Part shown: positions 16,637-25,519 of the stretch, in pieces
How positions within the stretch are numbered: the first letter of the stretch is position 1
Layout of the letters: every line of letters begins with the position of its first letter
Assembly (NCBI GenBank): GCA_916050055.1
Contig: CAJZJY010000001.1
Location: forward strand, 1 to 27,702
DNA from: an uncultured Streptococcus sp.
GTDB taxonomy: Bacteria; Bacillota; Bacilli; Lactobacillales; Aerococcaceae
Length of the DNA stretch: 27,702 nucleotides
Direction: 5' to 3'
Notes under the pieces: generated by a model
Told to the model about the DNA's origin: nothing
Seen by the model: only the letters and a program-made list of their open reading frames with translations
The model's database searches: none
Program-made: the position numbers and the translations under genes

Positions 16637-18127
16637 ATGAACTCAATTTATAAAGATGATAGTTTAACACTACATACAGACCTATACCAAATTAACATGA
16701 TGAAAACGTATTGGGAAACAGGCGTTTATGAGAAAAAAGCAATTTTCGAAGCGTATTTCAGAAAATTACCATTTGAAAATGGATATGCGATTTTTGCTGG
16801 ACTAGAACGCATCGTTCGTTACATTGAACAATTACGTTTCTCAAAAACGGATATTGACTATTTACGAGGACTTGGACATTATCCAGAAGAATTCTTAACA
16901 TACTTAGAAAACTTCGAATTCAAAGGAAGCATCCGTTCAGCAGTAGAAGGAGAACTCGTTTTCGCGAACGAACCTCTTGTGCAAGTAGAAGGAACGCTTG
17001 CGGAATGCCAATTAATTGAAACAGCCTTATTAAACATCGTCAACTTCCAAACACTGATCGCAACAAAAGCGAGCCGTGTACGTATGGTTTCAGGAGACGA
17101 TCCAGTATTAGAATTCGGAACTCGTCGTGCGCAAGAATTAGATGCGGCCATTTGGGGAACACGTGCAGCGTACATCGGTGGATGTGATGCGACAAGTAAC
17201 GTTCGTGCAGGCAAGATGTTTGGCATTCCAGTTTCTGGAACACATGCCCACTCATTAGTACAAGCGTACCGTGATGACTACGAAGCGTTTAAAGCGTATG
17301 CTGAGAGTCACCGTGACTGCGTGTTCTTAGTGGATACGTATGATATCTTGAAATCTGGTGTTCCAAATGCCATCCGTGTAGCCAAAGAATTCGGCGACAA
17401 GATTAATTTCTTAGGTGTTCGTATCGACAGTGGTGACATGGCGTATATGTCGAAAAAAGTTCGTCAACAATTAGACGAAGCTGGATTTACAAAAGCGAAA
17501 ATTTACGCGTCAAGTGATTTAGATGAAAAAACAATCCTGAACTTGAAGATGCAAGGTGCTAAAATCGACGTTTGGGGAATCGGTACTCGTTTAATTACTG
17601 CTTATGACCAACCAGCACTTGGTTGTGTGTACAAGCTTGTAAGTATCGAAGACGAAAACGGCGTAATGGTGGATACAATGAAGATTTCAAACAACGCTGA
17701 AAAAGTATCGACACCTGGTAAGAAACAAGTATGGCGTATTACACGTAATTCAGACGGAAAATCTGAAGGGGACTACATTGCGCTATGGGATGAACGTCCA
17801 GATCAATTAGACGAACTCTTTATGTTCCATCCAGTCTACACTTATATCAATAAAACAGTGAAAGACTTTACTGCGCGTCCAATTTTACAACCAATTTTCA
17901 ATAACGGAAAATTAGTGTATGAATTGCCAAAACTTCAAGAGATTAAAGCGTACAAAGACGAGCAAATCGAAGCCCTATGGGACGAGTACAAACGTATCTT
18001 GAACCCAGAGCAATATCCAGTCGATCTCTCTCAAAAGACATACGACCAAAAATTGGCAAGTATTGCGGAAATCAGAGAAGAAGTGCGTCTTAAAGCAGAA
18101 CAGTTGGCCAAAGAAAACGCAAAGTAA
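16637..18127 (+). CDS. pncB: Nicotinate phosphoribosyltransferase
   Basis: PncB makes nicotinate mononucleotide from nicotinate and PRPP with ATP hydrolysis, the entry step of the Preiss-Handler NAD salvage route. The 496-aa protein begins with the family motif [11 protein letters not shown]. It then shows FGTRRAQ (160-166) and [11 protein letters not shown] (201-211), which contains the histidine phosphorylated during catalysis. The ATG follows AAAGGGG by about 9 bases. nadE follows 10 bases later and the two are clearly one operon. nadD is not in the window. Confidence 0.95.
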   Translation: MNSIYKDDSLTLHTDLYQINMMKTYWETGVYEKKAIFEAYFRKLPFENGYAIFAGLERIVRYIEQLRFSKTDIDYLRGLGHYPEEFLTYLENFEFKGSIRSAVEGELVFANEPLVQVEGTLAECQLIETALLNIVNFQTLIATKASRVRMVSGDDPVLEFGTRRAQELDAAIWGTRAAYIGGCDATSNVRAGKMFGIPVSGTHAHSLVQAYRDDYEAFKAYAESHRDCVFLVDTYDILKSGVPNAIRVAKEFGDKINFLGVRIDSGDMAYMSKKVRQQLDEAGFTKAKIYASSDLDEKTILNLKMQGAKIDVWGIGTRLITAYDQPALGCVYKLVSIEDENGVMVDTMKISNNAEKVSTPGKKQVWRITRNSDGKSEGDYIALWDERPDQLDELFMFHPVYTYINKTVKDFTARPILQPIFNNGKLVYELPKLQEIKAYKDEQIEALWDEYKRILNPEQYPVDLSQKTYDQKLASIAEIREEVRLKAEQLAKENAK

Positions 18128-18137
18128 GGGGAACGTT

Positions 18138-18965
18138 ATGAGACCATTACAACAAAAAATTATCGAAACGCTTCGTGTCAAACCAACGATCAATCCGGAA
18201 GAAGAGATTCGTAAAACCGTCGATTTCTTAAAGGCGTATCTTGTGAAGCATCCCTTCTTGAATGGGTATGTCCTTGGGATTAGCGGGGGACAAGACTCAA
18301 CGCTTGCTGGGAAACTCGCACAAATGGCGATTGATGAATTGAACGAAGAACAAGACCAAAAAGTGTATCGCTTCTATGCCGTGCGCCTTCCTTACGGCGT
18401 GCAAGCAGATGAACAAGATGCCATGGACGCGATTGCCTTTATGAAGGCAACGGATGTGCTTCGTGTGAACGTGAAGGATGCGGTAGATGCGTCTGAACGC
18501 AGTATTGAAGCCTTAGGAATGGAAATTTCAGACTTCAATAAAGGAAATATCAAGGCGCGTGAACGAATGGTCGCTCAATATGCGATTGCCGGCCAAACGG
18601 GGTGTGCCGTAATCGGAACAGACCATGCGGCAGAATCGGTGACCGGTTTCTATACGAAATTTGGGGACGGGGCTGCAGATATCACTCCATTATGGCGTCT
18701 CAATAAACGTCAAGGCCGTGCGATGTTACAAGTACTAGGTGCTCCAGAACATCTATACTTGAAAGTTCCAACGGCAGATCTTGAAGAAGATCGCCCATCC
18801 CTTCCAGACGAAGTAGCACTTGGGGTGACTTACGAAGAGATTGATGATTATCTCGAAGGAAAAGACATCAACGAAAAGGCAGCAGAGACAATTGAAAATT
18901 GGTATCGAAAGACAGAACATAAACGTCACTTACCAATTACAATCTACGATGATTTTTGGAAATAA
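18138..18965 (+). CDS. nadE: Ammonia-dependent NAD(+) synthetase
   Basis: NadE converts nicotinate adenine dinucleotide to NAD with ATP and ammonia, the last step of the pathway that pncB opens. The 275-aa length is that of the ammonia-dependent form, without a glutaminase domain. The PP-loop ATP motif SGGQDS lies at residues 49-54. [20 protein letters not shown] is the conserved substrate region. I place the start at ATG 18138 ([10 protein letters not shown]) behind AAGGGG. The longer reading would extend 75 bases into the end of pncB and lacks a comparable binding site. Confidence 0.95.
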   Translation: MRPLQQKIIETLRVKPTINPEEEIRKTVDFLKAYLVKHPFLNGYVLGISGGQDSTLAGKLAQMAIDELNEEQDQKVYRFYAVRLPYGVQADEQDAMDAIAFMKATDVLRVNVKDAVDASERSIEALGMEISDFNKGNIKARERMVAQYAIAGQTGCAVIGTDHAAESVTGFYTKFGDGAADITPLWRLNKRQGRAMLQVLGAPEHLYLKVPTADLEEDRPSLPDEVALGVTYEEIDDYLEGKDINEKAAETIENWYRKTEHKRHLPITIYDDFWK

Positions 18966-18970
18966 AAGTT

Positions 18971-19014
18971 AAAAAGCTATTCCTATTAGGCAACTGGTAG
19001 GAATGGCTTTTTGT
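18971..19014 (+). terminator. Intrinsic terminator after nadE
   Basis: AAAAAGCTATTCCTA (18971-18985) pairs with 18998-19012 over 15 bp (one G-U). The loop is 12 bases and the T-rich arm continues as TTTTTGTT. Confidence 0.85.
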
Positions 19015-19034
19015 TATTTCAAGCAAACCCTCTA

Positions 19035-19062
19035 TTGAATTTCAAATAAGGAGTGCTATAAT
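19035..19062 (+). promoter_or_regulatory. Strong promoter for the 42-aa peptide and Nudix genes
   Basis: TTGAAT (19035-19040) and a perfect TATAAT (19057-19062) are 16 bases apart, and the -10 is preceded by TGC, making it extended. It is among the best promoter matches in the window. Confidence 0.7.
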
Positions 19063-19114
19063 GAAGGTAACAATAGTCGGTTAATGGTTTTCAATTTCAT
19101 TGGAGGTGGTCTTT

Positions 19115-19243
19115 ATGGACTTAGTATTACCAATGTTTCTGGGGACGTTTGCACTGATGGGAGTTGCTCTATATTTGTTCTACTGGATCATCCGATTAGC
19201 CGTAAAACATGGAGTAGAATCCCAACAAAGGAAGTCACATTAA
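19115..19243 (+). CDS. Small single-span membrane protein, 42 aa, unknown function
   Basis: A short reading frame begins at ATG 19115, five bases after the strong ribosome binding site GGAGGTGG, and stops at TAA 19241-19243. The peptide begins MDLVLPMFLGTFALM, continues as one hydrophobic helix to about residue 30 (GVALYLFYWIIRLAV), and ends in a hydrophilic basic tail (KHGVESQQRKSH). A perfect extended -10 promoter lies 53 bases upstream. The translation signals, promoter and membrane-helix composition argue that it is real. I do not recognise the family. It may be an assembly or regulatory membrane microprotein. Confidence 0.7.
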   Translation: MDLVLPMFLGTFALMGVALYLFYWIIRLAVKHGVESQQRKSH

Positions 19244-19261
19244 CGGCTTCAGAAAAAAGAT

Positions 19262-19288
19262 ATAGAGGTGGCGTGCCACCTCTATTTT
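19262..19288 (+). terminator. Hairpin between the 42-aa peptide and Nudix genes; possible weak terminator
   Basis: ATAGAGGTGGC (19262-19272) pairs perfectly with GCCACCTCTAT (19275-19285), followed by TTTTCG. The T-run is short, so termination may be partial, letting some transcription into the Nudix gene whose ribosome binding site starts at 19292. Confidence 0.5.
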
Positions 19289-19302
19289 CGTGGAGGAAGA
19301 CA

Positions 19303-19788
19303 ATGAAAGAAATGAACCATTTTGGAGTGTATGGTGTTTGTATTCGCGAGGGACGCATCCTTTGTATTCGTAAGACGCGTGGACCATACCGCGGGAGATT
19401 TGATTTGCCGGGAGGAACGCCGGAAGAAGGAGAGAGTTTGGTAGAAACATTGCGAAGAGAAATGCTAGAGGAGACTGGATTCCAAGTGTCTGCCATTCAT
19501 CAAAATACGATTCGTGATGTGTTTGTGACCGTTCCAGAAATCGCTCGCGTTCATCATGAGTTTGTTTTGTTTACCATCGATATTGAAGAAAAGGGTGCTC
19601 GAACGGTAGAAGACTTCGTGACGAGGGCAGAGAAGAACGATTCGAAGGGGATTGAGTGGGTTCCACTTGAAGAAGTCAGCCTTACTAATGCGTCTCCACT
19701 CGTAATCGAAGCCACAAGTCCTTCAGAGACATTCGAGGCGAAGCATTACGAACAATGGGTGATGTACGACGAAGATTTTATGAACTAA
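19303..19788 (+). CDS. Nudix hydrolase
   Basis: Nudix enzymes hydrolyse nucleoside diphosphates linked to another moiety. The 161-aa protein has a complete Nudix box, G38-x5-E44-x7-R52-E53-x-x-E56-E57-x-G59-F60, which gives the Mg-binding helix. I place the start at ATG 19303, six bases after GGAGG. An in-frame ATG at 19084 would add 73 residues, run across the 42-aa membrane gene and a hairpin, and show no family similarity. The substrate is not readable. Its place after pncB-nadE invites an NADH or ADP-ribose guess, but a terminator separates them. Confidence 0.9.
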   Translation: MKEMNHFGVYGVCIREGRILCIRKTRGPYRGRFDLPGGTPEEGESLVETLRREMLEETGFQVSAIHQNTIRDVFVTVPEIARVHHEFVLFTIDIEEKGARTVEDFVTRAEKNDSKGIEWVPLEEVSLTNASPLVIEATSPSETFEAKHYEQWVMYDEDFMN

Positions 19789-19802
19789 AATGAATTTAGC
19801 TA

Positions 19803-19831
19803 TTTAAAGACTTCTGAATTTTTGTTACAAT
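19803..19831 (+). promoter_or_regulatory. Promoter for nagB
   Basis: TTTAAA (19803-19808) and TACAAT (19826-19831) are 17 bases apart, and the -10 is preceded by TGT (extended). The leader contains a 6-bp hairpin, CCCTTT (19863-19868) with AAAGGG (19873-19878), just before the ribosome binding site. Confidence 0.6.
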
Positions 19832-19898
19832 GAAGTTGAAGCATTTATTCATGTTTTTAGAACCCTTTTTTGAAAGGGGATTCAGGGAGGTATTATTA

Positions 19899-20606
19899 AT
19901 GGAAGTTATTGTTGTAAAAACTCAAGAAGAAGGCGCATTAGCCGCTTTTGAGATTTTTAAACGCGCACACAGCGAAGGAGCGCAAGTGTTTGGACTAGCG
20001 ACAGGCTCGAGTCCAATTGGGTTATATGAATTACTTAGAAATAGCGATTTAGATTTCTCAGATCGTATCTCAGTGAACTTAGATGAATATGTTGGATTGG
20101 CGCCAACGGATGAACATAGCTATCATTATTTCATGAAAGAGCAATTATTCGATGCAAAACCATTTAAACATAGCTATTTACCAGACGGATTGGCCGAAGA
20201 TGTGGATGCAGAAGTTGTTCGCTATGAACGCATTCTTCAAGAAAATCCAGTGGATTTACAATTGTTGGGAATTGGAAGTAACGCGCATATCGGATTCAAT
20301 GAACCTGGTACACCGTTCACACAACGCACGCATAAGGTTCATTTAACAGAATCAACGATTGAAGCTAACAAACGTTTCTTCGAAAAAGAAGAAGATGTGC
20401 CACGCTACGCTTATTCAATGGGATTACAATCCATCATGGATGCCAAAGAAATCGTGTTAATTGCATTCGGACCTAAGAAAATCCATGCGATTAAAGGATT
20501 AGTGGAAGGACCAATTACTGAGGAAGTTCCAGCAAGTATCCTACAAAAACATCCTAAAGTGACCGTTATTTGTGATGAAGCAGCTGCAGCATTATTAACA
20601 AAATAA
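19899..20606 (+). CDS. nagB: Glucosamine-6-phosphate deaminase
   Basis: NagB converts glucosamine-6-phosphate to fructose-6-phosphate and ammonia, returning amino sugars to glycolysis. The 235-aa protein shows [13 protein letters not shown] (phosphate loop, 31-43), NLDEYVGL (D62), and [14 protein letters not shown] (H130, E135), the active-site loop in its Gram-positive form with N128. I place the start at ATG 19899 behind AGGGAGG. An ATG at 19830 overlaps the promoter -10 and cannot be the start. nagA is not adjacent. Confidence 0.95.
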   Translation: MEVIVVKTQEEGALAAFEIFKRAHSEGAQVFGLATGSSPIGLYELLRNSDLDFSDRISVNLDEYVGLAPTDEHSYHYFMKEQLFDAKPFKHSYLPDGLAEDVDAEVVRYERILQENPVDLQLLGIGSNAHIGFNEPGTPFTQRTHKVHLTESTIEANKRFFEKEEDVPRYAYSMGLQSIMDAKEIVLIAFGPKKIHAIKGLVEGPITEEVPASILQKHPKVTVICDEAAAALLTK

Positions 20607-20618
20607 AGAGTTTGAAAG

Positions 20619-20650
20619 GGCGTCTTCCGGGCAACGGAAGGCGCCTTTTT
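20619..20650 (+). terminator. Intrinsic terminator after nagB
   Basis: GGCGTCTTCCG (20619-20629) pairs with CGGAAGGCGCC (20635-20645, one G-U), loop GGCAA, then TTTTT. Confidence 0.9.
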
Positions 20651-20720
20651 GCGCTTTTAAAAGAGAGTTAATCAGCTGATTTAAGCGTGTAAAGGCTTGT
20701 TTTCAAAAATTTTCTGAAAA

Positions 20721-20780
20721 TTTTTTGGTAAACCTAAAAAAACACTTGACGAAATTATTTTTTTAGGGTAACCTAATAAA
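20721..20780 (+). promoter_or_regulatory. Metal-transporter promoter with two DtxR/SloR-like operator boxes
   Basis: Two related palindromic boxes flank the -35. Box 1 is TTTGG-TAAA-CCTAAA within 20721-20742. Box 2 is TTAGG-GTAA-CCTAA within 20758-20780. TTGACG (20746-20751) is the -35. The -10 is probably TAACCT (20769-20774), 17 bases on, so box 2 covers it. The TTAGG/CCTAA arms with A/T flanks are like those bound by SloR/ScaR/EfaR-type manganese repressors. The regulator is not in the window. A further palindrome, ATGTAGA-A-TCTACAT, lies at 20780-20794 near the transcript start. Confidence 0.6.
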
Positions 20781-20814
20781 TGTAGAATCTACATAAATTG
20801 AGGGGATGAATTCA

Positions 20815-21549
20815 TTGATTACGATTAAAAATGTTGGGGTATCGTATGCGATGCAACCACATGTTTTAAAAGATTGTAATGCAACCATTGAAGGACCAAC
20901 CATTACTGGGATTATTGGGCCCAATGGTGCAGGTAAATCAACATTATTAAAAGCAATATTAGGACTTATTCAATCGTCAGGAGAAATTCTGATTGATGGA
21001 GAACCCGCAAAAAAAGTATTACAGAAAATCGCCTATGTCGAACAAAAAAGCCACATTGACTTTACATTTCCAATCACCATTCGTGAGTGCGTTGCTTTAG
21101 GAAGAACTGTTAAAAAGAAACCATTGCAACGATTGACGAAAGAAGATTGGGAAAAAGTTGATACAGCCATTGAAGAAGTTGGATTAACGGATTTAGCATC
21201 TCGCCAAATCGGGGCTCTTTCTGGCGGTCAATTCCAACGTGTACTATTAGCGCGTTGCATGGTTCAAGAAGCACAATATATTTTCCTTGATGAACCATTT
21301 GTAGGGATTGATATGCTTAGTGAGAAAGTCATTATGACAATTCTCCGTAAATGGAAAGAGGAAGGGAAGACTATTTTAATGGTCAACCATGACTTATCGA
21401 AGGTGAAAGAATACTTTGACCAGGTGATTCTTGTTAAACACGCGATTGTAGCCTCTGGAAAAACAGAAGACGTATTCATTAAGAAATACTTAGATGATGT
21501 ATACGGCGGAAGTGTCTATATTCCACAAGGAGGTGGTGAGCATGCATAA
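20815..21549 (+). CDS. Metal ABC transporter ATP-binding protein (manganese type)
   Basis: This is the ATPase of a PsaBCA/MtsABC/ScaCBA-type importer. The 244-aa protein has Walker A GPNGAGKST (35-43), signature LSGGQFQRVLLAR, Walker B YIFLDEPFVGID and switch VNHD. I chose TTG 20815 (MITIKNVGVSYA) because GAGGGG at 20800-20805 is 9 bases upstream. The in-frame ATG at 20806 abuts that site with no spacing. It overlaps the permease start by 8 bases, so the two are translationally coupled. Confidence 0.9.
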   Translation: MITIKNVGVSYAMQPHVLKDCNATIEGPTITGIIGPNGAGKSTLLKAILGLIQSSGEILIDGEPAKKVLQKIAYVEQKSHIDFTFPITIRECVALGRTVKKKPLQRLTKEDWEKVDTAIEEVGLTDLASRQIGALSGGQFQRVLLARCMVQEAQYIFLDEPFVGIDMLSEKVIMTILRKWKEEGKTILMVNHDLSKVKEYFDQVILVKHAIVASGKTEDVFIKKYLDDVYGGSVYIPQGGGEHA

Positions 21550-22375
21550 TTTCATTGAAGGGTTAATGGAATTCCATTTCCTACAAAATGCGCTTGTTTC
21601 AGCAGTCGTGATTGGTGCGGTTGCCGGAATTTTAGGATGCTTCATCATTCTAAGAGGGATGTCATTAATGGGGGACGCTATCTCTCACGCGGTATTACCG
21701 GGTGTAGCGTTGTCGTTTATTTTAGGCATTAACTTCTTTATTGGAGCCCTGGTGTTCGGGTTATTAGCATCGTTCCTTATTGCATTTGTGAATCAAAATA
21801 GTACTATCAAAGGCGATACTGCTATCGGGATTACCTTTAGTTCGTTTTTGGCATTGGGAATTATTTTGATTAGTGTGGCGAAGAGTTCAACAGACTTATT
21901 CCATATTTTATTCGGGAATATTTTAGCCGTACAAGATATTGATTTACTCATTACATTGGTGGTGAGCGTGATTGTAGTCGTCGTTATTTTAGCGTATTTT
22001 AAAGAATTACAAGTAACGAGCTTTGATCCAGTCTTTGCTCAATCTACAGGGATGAACGTACAATTTTACCACTACTTATTGATGTTCCTCTTGGCGCTTG
22101 TATCAATTACCGCGATGCAAAGTGTCGGGACAGTTATGATTGTGGCACTATTAATCACCCCTGCAGCAACAGCGTATTTATATTCAAATCGTCTGAAAAC
22201 AATGCTCATTTTAGCCGCAACATTTGGCTCACTGTCATCCGTATTAGGATTGGTTATTGGATATACGTTTAACATCGCTATTGGATCAACCATCGTATTA
22301 ACAGCAGCAGCACTTTTTGTCGTAAGTTTTATCGTTTCACCAAAACAAAGAGAAAGAAGGAAATCTCATGAATAG
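21542..22375 (+). CDS. Metal ABC transporter permease (ABC-3 family, manganese type)
   Basis: The 277-aa membrane protein belongs to the ABC-3 (ZnuB/PsaC-like) permeases, which form a dimeric channel. About eight or nine hydrophobic segments are visible, with the family motif [16 protein letters not shown] near residues 45-60 and [23 protein letters not shown] later. I place the start at ATG 21542 behind AAGGAGGTGG. It overlaps the ATPase gene by 8 bases and the lipoprotein gene by 8 bases, so all three form one operon. Confidence 0.92.
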   Translation: MHNFIEGLMEFHFLQNALVSAVVIGAVAGILGCFIILRGMSLMGDAISHAVLPGVALSFILGINFFIGALVFGLLASFLIAFVNQNSTIKGDTAIGITFSSFLALGIILISVAKSSTDLFHILFGNILAVQDIDLLITLVVSVIVVVVILAYFKELQVTSFDPVFAQSTGMNVQFYHYLLMFLLALVSITAMQSVGTVMIVALLITPAATAYLYSNRLKTMLILAATFGSLSSVLGLVIGYTFNIAIGSTIVLTAAALFVVSFIVSPKQRERRKSHE

Positions 22376-23315
22376 AATGAAGAAACTCTTTGTAGCAGCA
22401 CTTGTTGTATTAGGAATTGCAGGATGCGCTACAAGTAAAGATACAAGTAAAGATAATAGTTCAAAGGCAAATACTGAAAAAATCAATGTGGTGACAACCA
22501 ACTCTATTATTTATGATATGACAAAAAATATCGCCGGTGATTTAGTGAACTTACATAGTATTGTTCCAGTAGGACAAGACCCACACGAGTATGAACCATT
22601 ACCAGAAGATGTTCAAAAGGTACAAAAAGCAGACTTGATTTTCTATAATGGAATCAACTTAGAAAACGGTGGGGACGCTTGGTTCACAAAGATGGTGAAT
22701 AATGCGAAGAAAGAAGCGAATAAAGATTACTTTGCAGTAAGTGATGGTGTCGAAGTGATTTACTTAGAAGGCCAAAACGAAGCTGGAAAAGAAGACCCTC
22801 ACGCATGGTTAAACATCGAAAACGGTGTTATTTATGCGAAGAACATCGCGAAACAATTAATCGCAAAAGATCCAAAGAACAAAGAAACATATGAAAAGAA
22901 TTTAGCAGCATATGTTGAAAAACTTGAAGCGTTAGATAAAGATGCTAAACAACGTATCGCGAAAATTCCTGAAGAAAAACGTTTAATCGTAACAAGTGAA
23001 GGCTGCTTCAAGTACTTCTCTAAAGCGTACGATATTAAATCAGCGTACATCTGGGAAATCAACACAGAAGAAGAAGGAACTCCAGAACAAATCACAAAAT
23101 TGGTTCGTCAATTACGTGAATCAAAAGTTCCATCATTATTCGTAGAAAGTAGTGTGGATGAACGTCCAATGAAGACTGTTTCTCAAGAAACTGGTCTACC
23201 AATTTTCTCAACAATCTTTACTGACTCTATTGCAGAAGCAGGAAAAGATGGAGACAGCTACTACAGCATGATGAAATGGAACCTAGATAAAATTATCGAA
23301 GGTTTAAGCAAATAA
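22368..23315 (+). CDS. Metal ABC transporter substrate-binding lipoprotein (manganese type)
   Basis: The 315-aa surface lipoprotein captures the metal for the permease. The signal peptide ends at lipobox IAGC with C20. Cluster A-I metal ligands align as H73 (QDPHEYEP), H145 (EDPHAWLN), E211 (TSEGCFKYF) and D286 (FTDSI), the His-His-Glu-Asp set of PsaA-type manganese binders. The histidine-rich loop typical of zinc-specific AdcA/ZnuA is absent, which favours manganese (or iron). The start overlaps the permease stop. Homologues in streptococci are known as PsaA, ScaA and MtsA. Confidence 0.92.
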   Translation: MNRMKKLFVAALVVLGIAGCATSKDTSKDNSSKANTEKINVVTTNSIIYDMTKNIAGDLVNLHSIVPVGQDPHEYEPLPEDVQKVQKADLIFYNGINLENGGDAWFTKMVNNAKKEANKDYFAVSDGVEVIYLEGQNEAGKEDPHAWLNIENGVIYAKNIAKQLIAKDPKNKETYEKNLAAYVEKLEALDKDAKQRIAKIPEEKRLIVTSEGCFKYFSKAYDIKSAYIWEINTEEEGTPEQITKLVRQLRESKVPSLFVESSVDERPMKTVSQETGLPIFSTIFTDSIAEAGKDGDSYYSMMKWNLDKIIEGLSK

Positions 23316-23320
23316 GAATT

Positions 23321-23356
23321 AGGGGCTCCTGAGGAACCGGGAGCTCTTTTATTTTG
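23321..23356 (+). terminator. Intrinsic terminator after the metal transporter operon
   Basis: AGGGGCTCC (23321-23329) pairs with GGAGCTCTT (23340-23348, including G-U pairs), followed by TTATTTT. Confidence 0.75.
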
Positions 23357-23399
23357 GAAAATCAGAAAAATGCAAATAAAGAATGACGAGGTGAGGAAG

Positions 23400-23777
23400 A
23401 TGAACAAATTTTTAAGAGTACTGTTTATAATACTATCGGTGGCGATGGGAGGCGCGATGATTTATCAAATTTTCTTTCCAGAGGTGATGGGAGCTCACTC
23501 GGGATACGGGGTTGCAGTTGGTTGGCAACGAGAAATTGGATTTTGGAATTTGGCGGTTTTGATTATTTTAGTGTCCGTTAATGTTAAGTATGATTGGTTT
23601 TATTTAAGAGTCGTTTTAGGAGCACTAATAGTCGGCGGATTAGGGATTGGCACGAATCATCTTCTTGCTTATTTGGAGGGAGCTACCTTCGTCAATCTCG
23701 TTGGGGCAATTGAAAACTATGCGCTTGTCATTGGTTGGGTGATTGGGTGGAAATTGCAAGAAAAGGTCGAGAAGTAA
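23400..23777 (+). CDS. Four-helix membrane protein of unknown function
   Basis: The 125-aa protein is mostly hydrophobic, with four likely membrane segments at about 4-26, 45-62, 68-88 and 100-118 and a short charged tail (KLQEKVEK). Several glycine-rich turns and the sequence GWQREIGFWN between helices 1 and 2 are distinctive. I place the start at ATG 23400 behind GAGGTGAGG. An earlier in-frame ATG at 23370 has no binding site. I cannot assign a family. It is 84 bases after the metal-transporter operon but behind its terminator. Confidence 0.7.
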   Translation: MNKFLRVLFIILSVAMGGAMIYQIFFPEVMGAHSGYGVAVGWQREIGFWNLAVLIILVSVNVKYDWFYLRVVLGALIVGGLGIGTNHLLAYLEGATFVNLVGAIENYALVIGWVIGWKLQEKVEK

Positions 23778-23892
23778 ACCTTTATTTATTTATTTTTTTA
23801 TTCTACAATATTCAAAAGGAAGTATTGTCGTTTAAAGAAAACAGGTTAGAAAGAATATCAATTGATGAAAAACTATATTAGAAAGGAGATGA

Positions 23893-24393
23893 ATGATTCC
23901 AGCATCGATAGTCAAAAAAAGACCGGATGAACTATCAATGATGGAATTATCGCAGGTGGATTTTATGTTGAATAAGATTTATTATAGCTTGTCGATGGTG
24001 GTCTTTGTATTGAGTGCTGTAGTTGCATTTTATGCACTAAGATTTGGAGATGTGTTTACGCAAGAGGGAATTCAACTGTTGTTTTTGGAATTGACGGGTG
24101 CTGGTGTGACATTGATGGGCTTATTGAATGTGAACAGCAAGCATTCTCTATTCACAATTGTTGTCGCTTCTTTAGTGCTTCTAGTGGTTTTCTATCAAAT
24201 GAATGCCAGTCATATTATGATGGCGGATTCGCTATCGAGTATTCAGGGTTCAGCTTTCTGGAAAGAAAGTTTTGTTTGGACTTCACGTCTAGTATTGATG
24301 ATGGTGGCTTGGAGTTTGATTCAATCACTTTGCTTGCCAATTTTTTTCTTAGTCCATCGTTTTTTCAGTACAAAAAAACGATGTTCCAGTTGA
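23893..24393 (+). CDS. Four-helix membrane protein of unknown function
   Basis: The 166-aa protein has a short charged N-terminus (SIVKKRPDELSMMELSQ), four likely membrane segments at about 30-50, 60-80, 86-102 and 130-156, and a basic C-terminal tail (STKKRCSS). AAAGGAG lies only four bases before ATG 23893, so a later ATG is possible. I recognise no family. Its stop codon TGA (24391-24393) lies inside the -35 hexamer of the next promoter. No terminator separates it from the T-box leader. Confidence 0.65.
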   Translation: MIPASIVKKRPDELSMMELSQVDFMLNKIYYSLSMVVFVLSAVVAFYALRFGDVFTQEGIQLLFLELTGAGVTLMGLLNVNSKHSLFTIVVASLVLLVVFYQMNASHIMMADSLSSIQGSAFWKESFVWTSRLVLMMVAWSLIQSLCLPIFFLVHRFFSTKKRCSS

Positions 24394-24418
24394 CAATCGA
24401 AAAGAATGGGTCTAAAAT
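24390..24418 (+). promoter_or_regulatory. Promoter of the T-box-controlled amino acid transporter operon
   Basis: A consensus TTGACA (24390-24395) and TAAAAT (24413-24418) are exactly 17 bases apart. The hexamer begins within the last codons of the preceding gene. The predicted start is near 24425. Confidence 0.75.
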
Positions 24419-24424
24419 ACAAAA

Positions 24425-24682
24425 CAACTTAAGAACATAAATTCATTGACAAAGAGAGTACAGAATTTTGGCGTCCTAAGCGAGATGAGGTAGAGTGGAA
24501 GCTCATCGGATTAGAAATTCTGGAAGCGCACTTTGTAGAAAAGATGGAGAAATTAGTATCTATCTTCGCAGAAATCTGTGTTAACAAGGAAAAGGATCGG
24601 GAAGCAATTCCCCGTCAAAATAGAGTGGTACCACGACAGACATCGTCTCTTATGCGTTTAGCATAAGGGGCGTTTTTATTTT
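24425..24682 (+). promoter_or_regulatory. T-box riboswitch leader, probable arginine specifier
   Basis: This 304-base gap holds a T-box leader. The T-box sequence AGAGTGGTACCACG is at 24622-24635, with a U (24629) to pair with an A73 discriminator. Stem I base is ACAAAG (24449-24454) with CTTTGT (24531-24536). The upper helix is CAGAATTT (24461-24468) with AAATTCTG (24515-24522). Between them the loop-E motif has AGTA (24457-24460) opposite GAA (24523-24525). After GAA and one G, the specifier reads CGC (24527-24529, arginine) followed by the expected purine A. The terminator is a 12-bp stem, 24644-24655 with 24661-24672, plus a T-run. Uncharged tRNA would favour the antiterminator and switch the transporter on. 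Confidence 0.88.
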
Positions 24683-24697
24683 ATAAGGAGGTTTCAA

Positions 24698-25504
24698 ATG
24701 AAGAAAATCATAGCGATGCTCATCGTGCTTGTCGGCTTCTTAGCAGCATGTACGAATCAAACAATAACAGAAAATAGTACAGGTTCGGCTGTGTTAGACC
24801 GCATTTACAAAAAGCAAAAAATCGTCATTGGAACAACAGCGGACTACCCGCCGTTTGAATGGCATTATATTAACGACGGTAAAGACTCAGTCGTCGGAAT
24901 TGATATTGATATCGCCAATGCCATTGGGGAAGCACTCGGAGTAGAAGTGGAGATTCGAGAGATGGAATTTAACTTCTTGATTGCGGCGATGAAGTCTGGA
25001 AAAGTTGACCTCGTGTTAGCAGGGATTACGCCAACGGAAGAGCGGAGTAAGGAAGTGGCGTTCACGAATATTTACTACGATTCACATATGGTAGCGGTCG
25101 TGAAGAAGACGGATGCCGGTAAGTTCACGTCGCTAGATAGCTTCAATGGGGCAAATGTAGGTGCGCAAAAAGGAACCTCTCAAGAAGGAATTGTAAAAGA
25201 CACATTGACAGGTGCAACACTCACGTCACAACCGAAAAATCCAACCTTGATTTTAGCGTTGCAACAAGGAAAACTCGATGCGGTGATTATGGATAATATT
25301 GCAGCAGATGAGTTTGTGAAGGCGAATTCGGATTTAACGGTTGCTTCGGTAGAAATTCCAAGTGAAGATGCTGGGACTGCAGCGGTGGCGCAAAAAGGCA
25401 ATGAAGTGTTTGTACAAAAAGTACAAGAGGTGCTCGATCAGTTGGAGTCTTCTGGAAAACTAAAAGAATCGATTATTCGCAATACGAATTTAATGTCAGA
25501 ATAG
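24698..25504 (+). CDS. Polar amino acid ABC transporter substrate-binding lipoprotein (probable arginine)
   Basis: The 268-aa family 3 solute-binding protein has a lipoprotein signal peptide with lipobox LAAC (C18). It then has the two-lobed binding domain (for example GTTADYPPFEW, VGIDIDIANAIGEALG, GKVDLVLAGITPTEER). The ATG follows AAGGAGG. It is the first gene after the T-box leader, with its permease and ATPase next. The arginine specificity is inferred from the CGC specifier, not from binding-site residues. Confidence 0.9.
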   Translation: MKKIIAMLIVLVGFLAACTNQTITENSTGSAVLDRIYKKQKIVIGTTADYPPFEWHYINDGKDSVVGIDIDIANAIGEALGVEVEIREMEFNFLIAAMKSGKVDLVLAGITPTEERSKEVAFTNIYYDSHMVAVVKKTDAGKFTSLDSFNGANVGAQKGTSQEGIVKDTLTGATLTSQPKNPTLILALQQGKLDAVIMDNIAADEFVKANSDLTVASVEIPSEDAGTAAVAQKGNEVFVQKVQEVLDQLESSGKLKESIIRNTNLMSE

Positions 25505-25519
25505 AAAGAAGGAAAAAGA

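Noticed and set aside
19084..19302. N-terminal extension of the Nudix protein to 234 aa
   Set aside because: The extension crosses a better supported 42-aa gene and a hairpin, shows no Nudix similarity, and ATG 19303 has a strong binding site at the right distance.
19830..19898. ATG 19830 as the nagB start
   Set aside because: It overlaps the promoter -10 and has no binding site. ATG 19899 gives the family-length protein.
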